A stretch of DNA of 64,000 nucleotides from Siphonodentalium dalli (taxonomy: Eukaryota > Mollusca > Scaphopoda > Gadilida > Siphonodentaliidae). The stretch spans positions 6,785,784-6,849,783 of the forward strand of contig CP136066.1 in NCBI GenBank assembly GCA_032622095.1, read 5' to 3'. Below, piece by piece: positions 35,278-43,339 of the stretch; position 1 is the stretch's first letter; every line of letters begins with the position of its first letter. The position numbers were made by a program, and so were the translations under genes. The notes beneath the pieces are model-generated. The model saw only the letters and a program-made list of their open reading frames with translations, searched no databases and was not told where the DNA came from.

Positions 35278-36095
35278 TTAGCTCACCTGAGACAAAGTCT
35301 CCGGTGGAGCTATAGTCATCACTCCTCGTCCGTCGTCCGTCCGTCCGTCCGTCATTCCGTCGTACCGTCCGTCCATCAACAATTCTTTAAACATCTTCTC
35401 CTCTGGAACCATAAGACCGAATGGGTTCATATTTGGTGTGGATGTTCCCTAGGTGACTCACATTCAGATTTGTTCAAATGAGGTCACTGGGTCAAATAGT
35501 TGCGAAGCTAGGGCCATAACTTGCTTTCCATAGTAATTCTTTTAAACATCTTCTCAAATACCATCAGGCCAAATGGGTTCATATTTGGTATGAAGGATCT
35601 ATGGGGAGTTAACACTTTTGTGTCTAATAAAATCATTGAAATACCAAATTCATTAAAACATCTACCTTGGAACCACCTGACTGATTAATCTGACATACAT
35701 ATATGGTGTTTTGGGTCCATGGATAATTGGGCTTCAAATATGTCTAAATGGTTTTATAAAAAGGTGCTTGTGAGATTGGAAATTTCCAACAATTGAGAAA
35801 GTTTGAGGTGTCGGTTGTGAAATTCCAACCTAAGACTTGGGAGTCTGGAGCCCGGTTGGGAGGGGACTTGTTGAGCTGGAGGAGGGGGGTGATCAGTAGT
35901 GTACAGTTGGTAATTTCAAGGTGGATTTTCACCAATCTACATACGTGAAGTCTCTGTAGCCACATATCCTGTTTAGATCATTAAGAGATTATGAAAAGTT
36001 CTGACTGTTGTGGTCTCCAGAGTCCCAGTCTTATCAATCTTTGCAGTGTGGTGAGCGACCCCACAGTCATTGACTGTCTTGTTAATTATTTGTTT
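35278..36095 (+). mobile_element. R element (AGCTCACCTGAG type) in PACS intron 3
   Basis: Starts TTTTAGCTCACCTGAGACA, a short hairpin with GGTGGAGCT, then a CCGTCCGTCC tract and diverged repeats of a 'TGGGTTCATATTTGGT' phrase. The 3' part (CAGAGTCCCAGTCTT, then CAGTCATTGACTGTCTTGTT) matches the end of the copy at 58996-60025. No ORF. Repeats of this look are widespread in mollusc genomes. Confidence 0.75.
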
Positions 36096-36244
36096 TGCCA
36101 AAATCTGGGTTTTTCAGATGTATGATTATTAGAACTGATATCTACAAAAATATTTGAATTGGAAAATTTATGGAACAAGTTTTTCCTCCCAGACGAGTTA
36201 TAATATACTGCATTCCATACAGTCATATGTTTGTAATGATAGGC

Positions 36245-37385
36245 TAGGCTCCTGCGAATATTCGATATTCGAATCGAGATTCGATATTCGAATCGAGATT
36301 CGATTCGAAAGTCAAATTCGATTCGAATTCGAGTCAAAATTGCCAACTCGAAATTTTGAATATACTCTGATGGAAAAGTATTGGCTGTTTACGGACAAGT
36401 ACACACGTCGATCTTAGCTGTTTTGTGGCATTTAATTCCAGAAAATTATGTATGTATGCATATTGTAATTATTATTGTACATCGCGGATGTTCATGCACA
36501 TGCTATTAAATATAAGAATAGCCATAATAGGACAACTAAATACGTCTGAATTCTAGCTTTAAAATGGTAGTAAAAGCTCGCAGATTGCCAATGGACCGAC
36601 GACGCGGTAAATTATAATAGATATGAGACTGAGCAACCGATAGTGTTATCCGCCGTCTAACAATCTCAGATTCCGCGCTATGTAATATGGGTGAGAATGT
36701 AAACAACACGTGTTCCCGGTGTCGAAAAGTGCATTTTGGCGCTGTTCTCTTTTGAAGTTGACTTTCAGTTTCTAAGCTTTCTTTTACACTGGACAAAATG
36801 TCGTCCGTCATTCATGCTTATTTTAAACATGATAAAGCTGCAGGCAGTGCATGGACTTACACGTGTGATGAATGCAACATGTCGTATAAATCGCAAACAT
36901 CTGGGACAACGACCCATCTATGGAATCATCTGTTCAAGAAGCATCAACCACTACACAAAGAGTCTACCCTGCTACTGTTGTTTTTCGTCTTCAAGTTTAT
37001 AACAACGGGTGTTTCCGAATGCTGATTTGCAATTTTGCATATATATGCAAACTAGAAATTCCACGTGATTTTAGTTCCAATAATCCGTTTAGAACTTTAG
37101 AGGTAATATATTAATCGTTGTGATGGCCGCATGGACGTTTTAATCTGTTTTGTTTTCTCAACAATTATCGATTGAAGTTTAGTATCTCAAACGATGGTTC
37201 ATCACCACATAAGTTGTGATGGAACTTCATGCATGTAGTTCATAGAACGTTTCACAAATGGTCTAATCGTTGACAAAACATGCCTAATCGAGAATGCAGC
37301 ACACAGATGTGATTCGATTCGATTCGATTTCGTGAATTCGATTCGATATTCGATTCGATCAAAATATCCAATTCGCAGGACCCTA
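36245..37385. mobile_element. Complete hAT element with BED-finger remnant, PACS intron 3
   Basis: 1,141 bp with inverted ends TAGGCTCCTGCGAAT and ATTCGCAGGACCCTA and a perfect 8-bp target duplication TGATAGGC at 36237-36244 and 37386-37393. Subterminal regions are arrays of ATTCGA/TCGAATC words. It contains a BED zinc-finger ORF but no transposase catalytic region, so it is a deletion derivative mobilised in trans. Confidence 0.93.
36798..37025 (+). CDS. BED zinc-finger fragment of hAT transposase
   Basis: A 75-codon ORF inside the hAT element: MSSVIHAYFKHDKAAGSAW, then a BED-type finger with C-D-E-C, an aromatic/Lys stretch, THLWNHLFKKH (His-x4-His, with the typical T-x-L-x-x-H-L pattern). 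BED fingers are the N-terminal DNA-binding module of hAT transposases. The frame ends shortly after the finger and the RNase-H-like catalytic domain and dimerisation region are absent from the element. It is probably not a functional host gene, although a free-standing BED peptide could compete for element ends if expressed. Confidence 0.75.
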   Translation: MSSVIHAYFKHDKAAGSAWTYTCDECNMSYKSQTSGTTTHLWNHLFKKHQPLHKESTLLLLFFVFKFITTGVSEC

Positions 37386-37679
37386 TGATAGGCCTACCCT
37401 AACATGGTACTAGTAACAGTGCCGTGATCAGAGCAATTGAAGATTTCTATAACCTTTGGAATTAAGCATGAAATTGGTAAGCATGTTTGATGCTGTGTCC
37501 AGGGTGGGCAGATTGCATTATTTATAGTAAAAAAGTGACAATTGAGAAGAGGAACATAATTGGGGGATAATAGTTCATTACTAGTTTAACTTGGCATTAT
37601 TTCGGGTGATAAAAAAAGTCATGTCAGACCTCATTTTGAAATGTCAGACCATGTCACAGTCAAATAAAAATTATTTTAA

Positions 37680-37749
37680 GCTAGCATCACCAAATTCACC
37701 CTCTGGGGACCTCATTCTACAAATGACAGACACACTATTTCAAGGCTTG
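37680..37749. mobile_element. Family B MITE, right-end fragment
   Basis: Starts at GCTAGCATCACCAAATTCAC and runs to the terminal TATTTCAAGGCTTG; the left half is missing. Confidence 0.85.
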
Positions 37750-37914
37750 ATTTTAAGTCTTGTAAGCAGTATTTATTATAGACTTGGAAATGTGTGAAGT
37801 TTGCATGAGAACTTTTCAGTTCGGGTGTTAATTATCTGATTTTATTATAATTTATCATGGTGAGAGCACAGGTTGGGGGAAGGATACCGACATTTTTATG
37901 TATTTATTTAACTC

Positions 37915-38600
37915 AGAAGCAGTATTTATTATGTCCCGACCCCCGTAGGAGGTTCGGGGCATATACCCGAGGGCTTCGTCCGATCGTCTGTCTGTCGAGT
38001 CAATCGAACATATCACTTTGTAACTCGGATTAATCAGATTTTGTTGTCATTTGGTGATAGTACAATTTGAGGGAAAGGATAACGACTTACTACATGTTTT
38101 GTCCATTCATTTTAACCCTTTACCCAACAAACCGGCCAAAAACGCCCATATAAAGCTTCAACAGCCTAAATTATCTTGGGTCTGTCTCAATAAAACCATA
38201 CAAATATGGATATCATTGGAACCGGCTCCTTGACCACATTGTAATAGTTACAGTTATGCCCTGTGCCAATGCATTCTCTTATATATGCGAGTCGACCATA
38301 GGTCGCCTCGCATATATAAGAGAATGCATTGGCCAAAAAAAAATATTTTTTTACCATTTTTTCTTACATTCTATAACAATTTTATAATTTTTAATGTGTT
38401 AAGCCAATGCATTCTCTTATATATGCGAGGCGACCTATGGTCGACTCGCATATATAAGAGAATGCATTGGCACAGGGCCGTTCTGTTGGGTAAAGGGATA
38501 ACGGAGAGGGTCCTTGTTTGACTTGCAATATTGTGATTTTTGTCTTTATTTATCTTGTTTGTCGCTGGACAGTTTAGGGGCTATTTTTAGAACAGAAAAT
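37915..38600 (+). mobile_element. R element (TGTCCCGACCCCC type) interrupted by a family A MITE
   Basis: Starts with a hairpin TGTCCCGACCCCCGTAGGAG/GGTTCGGGGCA, then TTCGTCCGATCGTCTGTC. The 3' part (CCTTGTTTGACTTGCAATAT) resumes after the family A element at 38116-38497. Right limit approximate. Confidence 0.65.
38116..38497. mobile_element. Family A TTAA hairpin MITE (PACS intron 3)
   Basis: Full-length copy: CCCTTTACCCAACAAACCGG at the left, two ~68-bp hairpins, and TGTTGGGTAAAGGG at the right. Left flank is TTAA; the right TTAA has mutated to ATAA. Confidence 0.93.
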
Positions 38601-38687
38601 CCATGCGATACTTTTTGGGGCATACCAAAAGCATACCAAGAAGGAGAACCCTATGCTGTGAAGTTATTCTTGACTCATTTTTTGCAG

Positions 38688-38841
38688 GTTTTACAGCAGT
38701 CTGTAGATAAAGATCTGCATTTATACAGTGATACCAAAGAACTCACACATATGGTCGCCAAAATAGTCATGGTGTCCTTAACTAGTCAACCAGTCGATCA
38801 GCTAGCCAATGGTCAACGAAAACAGCACCACTCCGATCTAG
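38688..38841 (+). CDS. PACS: PACS exon e4 (end of FBR domain)
   Basis: Fourth exon, 51 codons plus one base (donor phase 1), beginning VLQQSVDKDLHLYSD and containing the signature SLTSQPVDQ. Vertebrate PACS has the pattern MQHP...VAEIKIYSLSSQPIDH here. The N-terminal half is more diverged than e2 or e3, but the SLTSQPVD core and the exon borders fit. Acceptor TTTTTTGCAG, donor GTAATT. The terminal G pairs with AT at the start of e5 to make Asp. The preceding 3.5-kb intron holds an R element, a complete hAT element and a family A MITE. Confidence 0.92.
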
Positions 38842-38889
38842 GTAATTACAGATATGTTTATTGGATGTCGTAATTTGAAGCATGAATAT

Positions 38890-39020
38890 AATTTTCCCAA
38901 AGGTCATTATTATATGGTTTAGGTCAATATTATATAGTTTAGGTCAATATTACATGGTTTAGGTCTATATTACATGGTTTAGGTCTCTATTATATAGTTT
39001 AGGTCAATATTATATGGTAA
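38890..39020 (+). repeat. ~20-bp tandem repeat in PACS intron 4
   Basis: Five to six copies of TTTAGGTCAATATTATATGG and variants. Confidence 0.85.
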
Positions 39021-39059
39021 AATGGTTCCAATCACAGTTTTTATGTAACTCAAACTTAA

Positions 39060-39282
39060 CTTCAGAATGACTTGCCTAATCATAAGTGTGTCAGTCCTCA
39101 AATGATGACGACAGTAGTAGTGAACAAATGATCCATCGTGGCGCCGTAAATCCAAATGAGGCCCATTCAGATCAACATATAAGTATTTTATCAGTTGATA
39201 TAGATTTCTATCCACTACATCAAATTTAAACATATAAAATAATAATGATCTACACACTTATGATTAGGCAGGCATTCTGAAG
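39060..39282. mobile_element. 223-bp TIR-bounded unit carrying the e5 copy
   Basis: The ends are inverted repeats of about 31 bp: CTTCAGAATG then TGCCTAATCATAAGTGTGT at 39060-39091, and the reverse complement at 39252-39282 with one indel and one mismatch. Between them lies the decayed e5 copy and an AT-rich stretch. The structure is that of a small terminal-inverted-repeat transposon that captured a host gene piece, but no clear target-site duplication is visible and no second copy of these ends was noticed in the window, so a local inverted duplication is the alternative. Confidence 0.6.
39095..39194 (+). pseudogene. Decayed copy of the 3' part of PACS exon e5 plus its intron flank
   Basis: About 100 bp aligns colinearly with 39642-39764, that is the 3' part of e5, its donor and the first intronic bases. 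Shared words include GTAAATCCAAA, GAGGCCCATTCAGA and ATTTTATCAG; differences are mostly C-to-T or G-to-A, with a deletion of about 12 nt and loss of the donor (GGTGAGG replaced). Because intron bases are included, this is a DNA-level copy and not a retrocopy. It is non-coding: deletions break the frame. Inverted repeats at 39060-39091 and 39252-39282 enclose it. Confidence 0.85.
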
Positions 39283-39531
39283 ATTATACACTTAGGGTTA
39301 GGTTGAGCAGGGAATCCTATCACTACAAACTGTTTTTATGAATTTCGCACTTTCTGTCACTTCAACAATCAAATTCTAGCTTGCACTCTCAGTGTCACAT
39401 GTATCAATAGTCTGTGTTCAATCGCACTGTGGATGAGGCCTCAGTCATCAGGAACTGAAATATCTTATTTATTCGATAGGGCACGATATACCAAAATATG
39501 ATCAGAAAAATTCTCACATTTATTTTCTCAG

Positions 39532-39573
39532 ATCAATCACCCGATGTCAATGCTTTTATATATCTATTTATAG
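39532..39573 (+). CDS. PACS: Alternative 5' extension of PACS exon e5 (duplicated acceptor)
   Basis: A 42-nt in-frame segment between two acceptors. It starts after TATTTTCTCAG and encodes, with the base from e4, DQSPDVNAFIYLFI, after which the second acceptor context begins and DRSPDVDA follows. The opening of the segment (ATCAATCACCCGATGTCAAT) is a diverged copy of the opening of e5 (ATCGATCGCCCGATGTCGAT). Both acceptors keep the frame, so either or both may be used. The inserted FIYLFI is hydrophobic and unlike the acidic neighbourhood, which argues that the long form is the minor or non-functional one, although the upstream pyrimidine tract is stronger. Confidence 0.5.
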   Translation: MNHPMSMLLYIYL

Positions 39574-39746
39574 ATCGATCGCCCGATGTCGATGCTGACA
39601 GTGATGAAGATTACGCTCCAGATTACAATGATCAGGACTTCTCCTCAAACGACGACAACAGTGATAGTGAACCAATGATCGATGATGATCCATCGCGGCG
39701 GCGTAAATCCAAACGAGGCCCATTCAGACCAACGGCTGGTATAAGG
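39574..39746 (+). CDS. PACS: PACS exon e5 (acidic autoregulatory segment)
   Basis: Fifth exon: completes an Asp codon, then RSPDVDADSDEDYAPDYND, a run rich in Asp and Ser, and ends RPTAGIR. Vertebrate PACS has DRSPDID followed by a Ser/Glu/Asp-rich cluster that autoinhibits cargo binding when its serine is phosphorylated by casein kinase 2; several S-D-x-E sites here would suit CK2. The donor is the GTGAGG at 39747; an earlier GTATAA at 39739 would break the frame into e6. The acceptor is ambiguous: a duplicated one lies 42 nt upstream (exon from 39532), is in frame, would add 14 residues, and has the better pyrimidine tract. A decayed copy of the 3' part of this exon lies at 39095-39194. Confidence 0.92.
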
Positions 39747-40514
39747 GTGAGGATATTTTATCAGTCAGTTTCAGGTTCACTTGATTTTGAATCTGCATTG
39801 GAATTTTCTATTTAATACTGCAAATAAAATTTGCGAAATCACGTTGATTAAGAACATATCAAAACATATCAATTTATGTACATGACAAGTCCACTAACAC
39901 AGCTTGGGTATTGTCCGACAATCAGGTTTAGAAGGAATATCAGTTGTCCAAAAAGTTGGAATCATTCTGGATAACAAGCCTGGTAATTTTTAGGGTCCGG
40001 TCATGTTCAATGACCAGCCCAAAAGCCCAAATGACCAGTGCTTGTTTGCTTGTACCTGTCATTATGACCTGTGCTCATATATGTATTATGCACAGATAAA
40101 ACTACTGCATTTTTTGTTGATTCAATATGTATAAGACAATAAATTTGCTACTTCTATTAATTGTATGTTTTTCAATGCTTTAGTAACACGTATATTTGCT
40201 TATGCGTGTCGCTTGTGTGACCAAATATGAAAATAAACAACATCAAATTTTTTTTTCTTGAGAGAGTTCATAATTTTTTTTATTAAATGTCCACTACCGC
40301 TTGGGAGGTTGTATGAAACAAAGCTGAGAAAAATTAACTAATATAAGTTTTGCACAACTAATTGATTTATTAAATTAAATGGTACAGTCGATGTGATTGG
40401 AATGTTCAACAATCTTAGTTCATTGCTACATTCTTCCAGTTGTCACTGTAGAGATACTGTTTGATACTAACTGATTGGTTTTATTCAATTAAATAAGTCG
40501 ACAATATGTCTTTA
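39747..40514. other. PACS intron 5, proximal part
   Basis: AT-rich. At 40420-40510 there is a diverged copy of the sequence at 42670-42780 (CTACATTC, GATACTAACTGATTGG, TTTTATTCAAT), suggesting a dispersed repeat next to e6. No exon seen. Confidence 0.5.
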
Positions 40515-41212
40515 ACTCAGTTGTGAAAGAAAATAGTCATCGATTCACTGAAACGAGAAAATAGTCATCGACTCACTGAAACCAGAAAATAGTCATCGAT
40601 TCACTGAAACCAGAAAATAGTCATCGATTCACTGAAACGAGAAAATAGTCATTGATTCACTGAAACGAGAAATAGTCATCGATTCACTGAAACGAGAAAA
40701 TAGTCATCGATTCACTGAAACGAGAAAATAGTCATCGATTCACTGAAACCAGAAAATAGTCATCGATTCACTGAAACGAGAAAATAGTCATCGATTCACT
40801 GAAACGAGAAATAGTCATCGATTCACTGAAACGAGAAATAGTCATCGATTCACTGAAACGAGAAAATAGTCATCGATTCACTGAAACGAGAAAATAGTCA
40901 TCGATTCACTGAAACGAGAAAATAGTCATCCATTCACTGAAACGAGAAAATAGTCATCGATTCACTGAAACCAGAAAATAGTCATCGATTCACTGAAACG
41001 AGAAAATAGTCATCGATTCACTGAAACGAGAAAATAGTCATTGATTCACTGAAACCAGAAAATAGTCATCGATTCACTGAAACGAGAAAATAGTCATTGA
41101 TTCACTGAAACGAGAAAATAGTCATCGATTCACTGAAACCATAAAATAGTCATCGATTCACTGAAACCAGAAAATAGTCATCGATTCACTGAAACGAGAA
41201 CAAGAGAATATT
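40515..41212 (+). repeat. 28-bp minisatellite in PACS intron 5
   Basis: About 25 copies of a 28-bp unit AAAATAGTCATCGATTCACT followed by GAAACGAG, with occasional ACCAG variants and one-base-shorter units. Confidence 0.96.
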
Positions 41213-41288
41213 CTGCTAAGATTATTCATCCACAGAAAAGAAAAGAAGTTTAGCTATTCTGTCTCTGGATTACGGCCATTGTAATGAA

Positions 41289-42068
41289 CCCCTCCAGGAC
41301 TGGAGCTTCCTGAAATTTTGAGAAAACCCTGTGCCAATGCATTCTCTTATAGGGAGCATCGCATACATAAGAGGATACATTGGCCTAACATTAATTACAT
41401 TGACCTTGTAAGCCAGTGCATTCTCTTATTTATTACATGATCTTACCCGTATTCCATTCAATAAACCCATTCTATAAATTGTGATATTAAACATTCGTTT
41501 CATAACATGAAATAGTGCCAGGTGACCTCTGACTTCCGGTTTGTCATATGTTTACATTCCGTACTCTATCTCAAAATACTATGGCTTCCATTATTTTTTC
41601 AACAAAACTCTAAGGAATGAAAAGTTTTAAAAATTATGTCATTAAATATACGCCATTAAATGCGTGAAAGAATCTTTATTTATCTTGGACTATTTCTTAT
41701 CACGGGAAAACAATGCACAGTTACGTGAAACATCATCGCAGGCTTTATAGAAGCTGATGTTAGTTTTCACGTCCCATTTGTTGATTTAAGTTTTAGGTTT
41801 TGGATCATGTAATAAATAGAATCTACAACTCGTCCCCAGTTTATAGTGGAATTTATAAAACTCATCCAGTAAATTAGGTCTAGACCTCGCCAAAAGCTGG
41901 GTCCAGACCTAATTTACTGGACTCGTTTTATAAATTCCGCTATAAACTGGGACTCATTGTAGATCCTCTATATATATGAGGCTCCCTATGGGAGACTCAC
42001 ATATATAAGAGAATGCACAGGCACAGAATCTTTAAAGCTGCACCAGCGCAGCTCCCGTCATTAAAGGG
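41289..42068. mobile_element. Family F TTAA MITE with nested repeat (PACS intron 5)
   Basis: Left end CCCCTCCAGGACTGG, right end CAGCTCCCGTCATTAAAGGG followed by TTAA. Internally interrupted at about 41440-41950 by an unrelated repeat ending in a palindrome (CCAGTTTATAG...CTATAAACTGG, 41830-41960). Confidence 0.7.
41500..41900 (-). repeat. Dispersed repeat X, minus-strand copy
   Basis: Diverged reverse complement of 42990-43290: shared segments include CCAGGT near AAATAGTGCC, GACTATTTC, ATCATCGCAGGC, and TAGAATCTACAACT/CCCCA. Opposite-orientation copies flank PACS exon e6. Confidence 0.65.
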
Positions 42069-42215
42069 TTAACATTTGGGCATTGTCGCAAGTCAATCAA
42101 AATAGGGGCTTAAATCGAAACATGAATATTATTGAGCTGTAGTGGGCTGGGGATTCCCCATTCATCTCTGAAATCAATTTAAGTTCCAGAGTCTCTAGAC
42201 TTGAGTGTTGACCTT

Positions 42216-42421
42216 AACCCTTTCAATGCCAAATCCGATGTTTGTATCAATCCATATTTCCTTGATCATTTTTATACCCCCACTTTCGAAGAAAATGGGG
42301 GGTATACTGGATTGACTGCGTCCGTCTGTCACGCTTTCTCCGTCCGTTTGTCCGTCCGTCCGTCACACTGTATCTCCACTGGATGAATGTAGCAATCAAA
42401 ACTAGACCGAGGTTTCATTAA
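42216..42421. mobile_element. Family C left half interrupted by R element (TACCCCCACTTTCG type)
   Basis: CCCTTTCAATGCCAAATCCG at 42218 starts a family C element that is broken at about 42276 by ATACCCCCACTTTCGAAG/AAAATGGGGGGTAT (short hairpin), followed by a CCGTCCGTTTGTCCGTCCG tract typical of R elements. Confidence 0.75.
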
Positions 42422-42649
42422 CCCGTTCAGTGCCAAATCCGATTTTTGTATCAATCCATATTTCCTTGATCATTTTTCAAATTTGATTGATTATAATAAT
42501 GTGATAGATTGATGGAAAGAGCTCTTAGAGCTCAAATCAACCTATAAGAGCTCTTTCCATCAATGTATCACATTATTATAATCAATATATTTGAAAAATG
42601 ATTAAGGAAATATGGATTGATACAAAAATCGGATTTGGCACTGAACGGG
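42422..42649. mobile_element. Family C TTAA palindromic MITE
   Basis: 228 bp, almost entirely palindromic, CCCGTTCAGTGCCAAATCCG at the left and CGGATTTGGCACTGAACGGG at the right, flanked by TTAA on both sides. It sits at the centre of a larger inverted repeat (42364-42421 versus 42650-42708). Confidence 0.93.
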
Positions 42650-42788
42650 TTAATGAAACCTCGGTCTAGTTTTGATTGCTACATTCATCCAGTGGAGATA
42701 CAGTGTGTGGATACTAACTGATTGGTTTTATTCAATGAAATATGTACACAACTCTATTATGTTTTTAACTCAGTTCTCATCTTTTCAG

Positions 42789-42848
42789 CAAAGAAATATA
42801 AAGCAGCGGTTTATAGCATTGCTCAAAAGGTTCAAGGTCAACGAAGAG
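42789..42848 (+). CDS. PACS: PACS exon e6 (start of middle region)
   Basis: Sixth exon, exactly 20 codons: [20 protein letters not shown]. Vertebrate PACS1 reads [20 protein letters not shown], so identity is very high across the whole exon. Acceptor CTTTTCAG, donor GTACGT, phase 0 on both sides. It follows the acidic cluster and opens the PACS middle region. Immediately upstream (42364-42708) is a nested palindrome and downstream (about 42868) begins a dispersed repeat, so the exon is an island in repeat DNA. Confidence 0.96.
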
Positions 42849-42867
42849 GTACGTATTAAATAAACTT

Positions 42868-43300
42868 TTACAGCACCATGGCGAGTATAACCATTTCATG
42901 ATGGGAGCTGCGCTGGTCATCCTGAGTTCAAGCATTAAATTATACCCATATTTTTCGCTTTATGCTGATAATAAGTTGATAAATAAAGGCTCTTGTCCTA
43001 ATTTACTGGACGATTTTGTAAATGTCGCTATAAAATGGGGACCAGTTGTAGATTCTATTTATGACTTGATCCAAAACCTCCATAAAACATACTTAAATCA
43101 ATAATTGCGATGTGAAACTAACAGCAGCTTCTATGAGGCCTGCGATGACGTTTCATCTAACTATGCGTTATTTGCCCATGTAAAGAAATAGTCCCAGATA
43201 AATATGACTCTTTGATGTATTTAATGGCGTAAATTATATAAAAAGAAAACATTTGGGTACACCTGGCACTATTTCCTGTTATACATGAGTGTGTTAGTGC
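42868..43300 (+). repeat. Dispersed repeat X, plus-strand copy
   Basis: Starts with a family-F-like end (ATGATGGGAGCTGCGCTGG), then the plus-strand counterpart of 41500-41900. Stops in all frames; no gene. Confidence 0.6.
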
Positions 43301-43339
43301 TAGCATGAAAGGATAGAAGTTTTATCCTTCTGTGTTGGC

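Noticed and set aside
36798-37025. BED-finger ORF as a PACS exon or independent host ZBED gene
   Set aside because: It lies wholly within a hAT element with a perfect TSD, is out of the PACS frame context, and lacks any partner domain.
38514-38873. 119-codon ORF that includes PACS e4
   Set aside because: Its first half is intronic read-through into the e4 frame; only 38688-38841 has PACS similarity and splice borders.
39739-39746. GTATAA at 39739 as the e5 donor
   Set aside because: It would leave phase 1 and put e6 out of frame; GTGAGG at 39747 gives phase 0 and restores the conserved QRNIKQ context.
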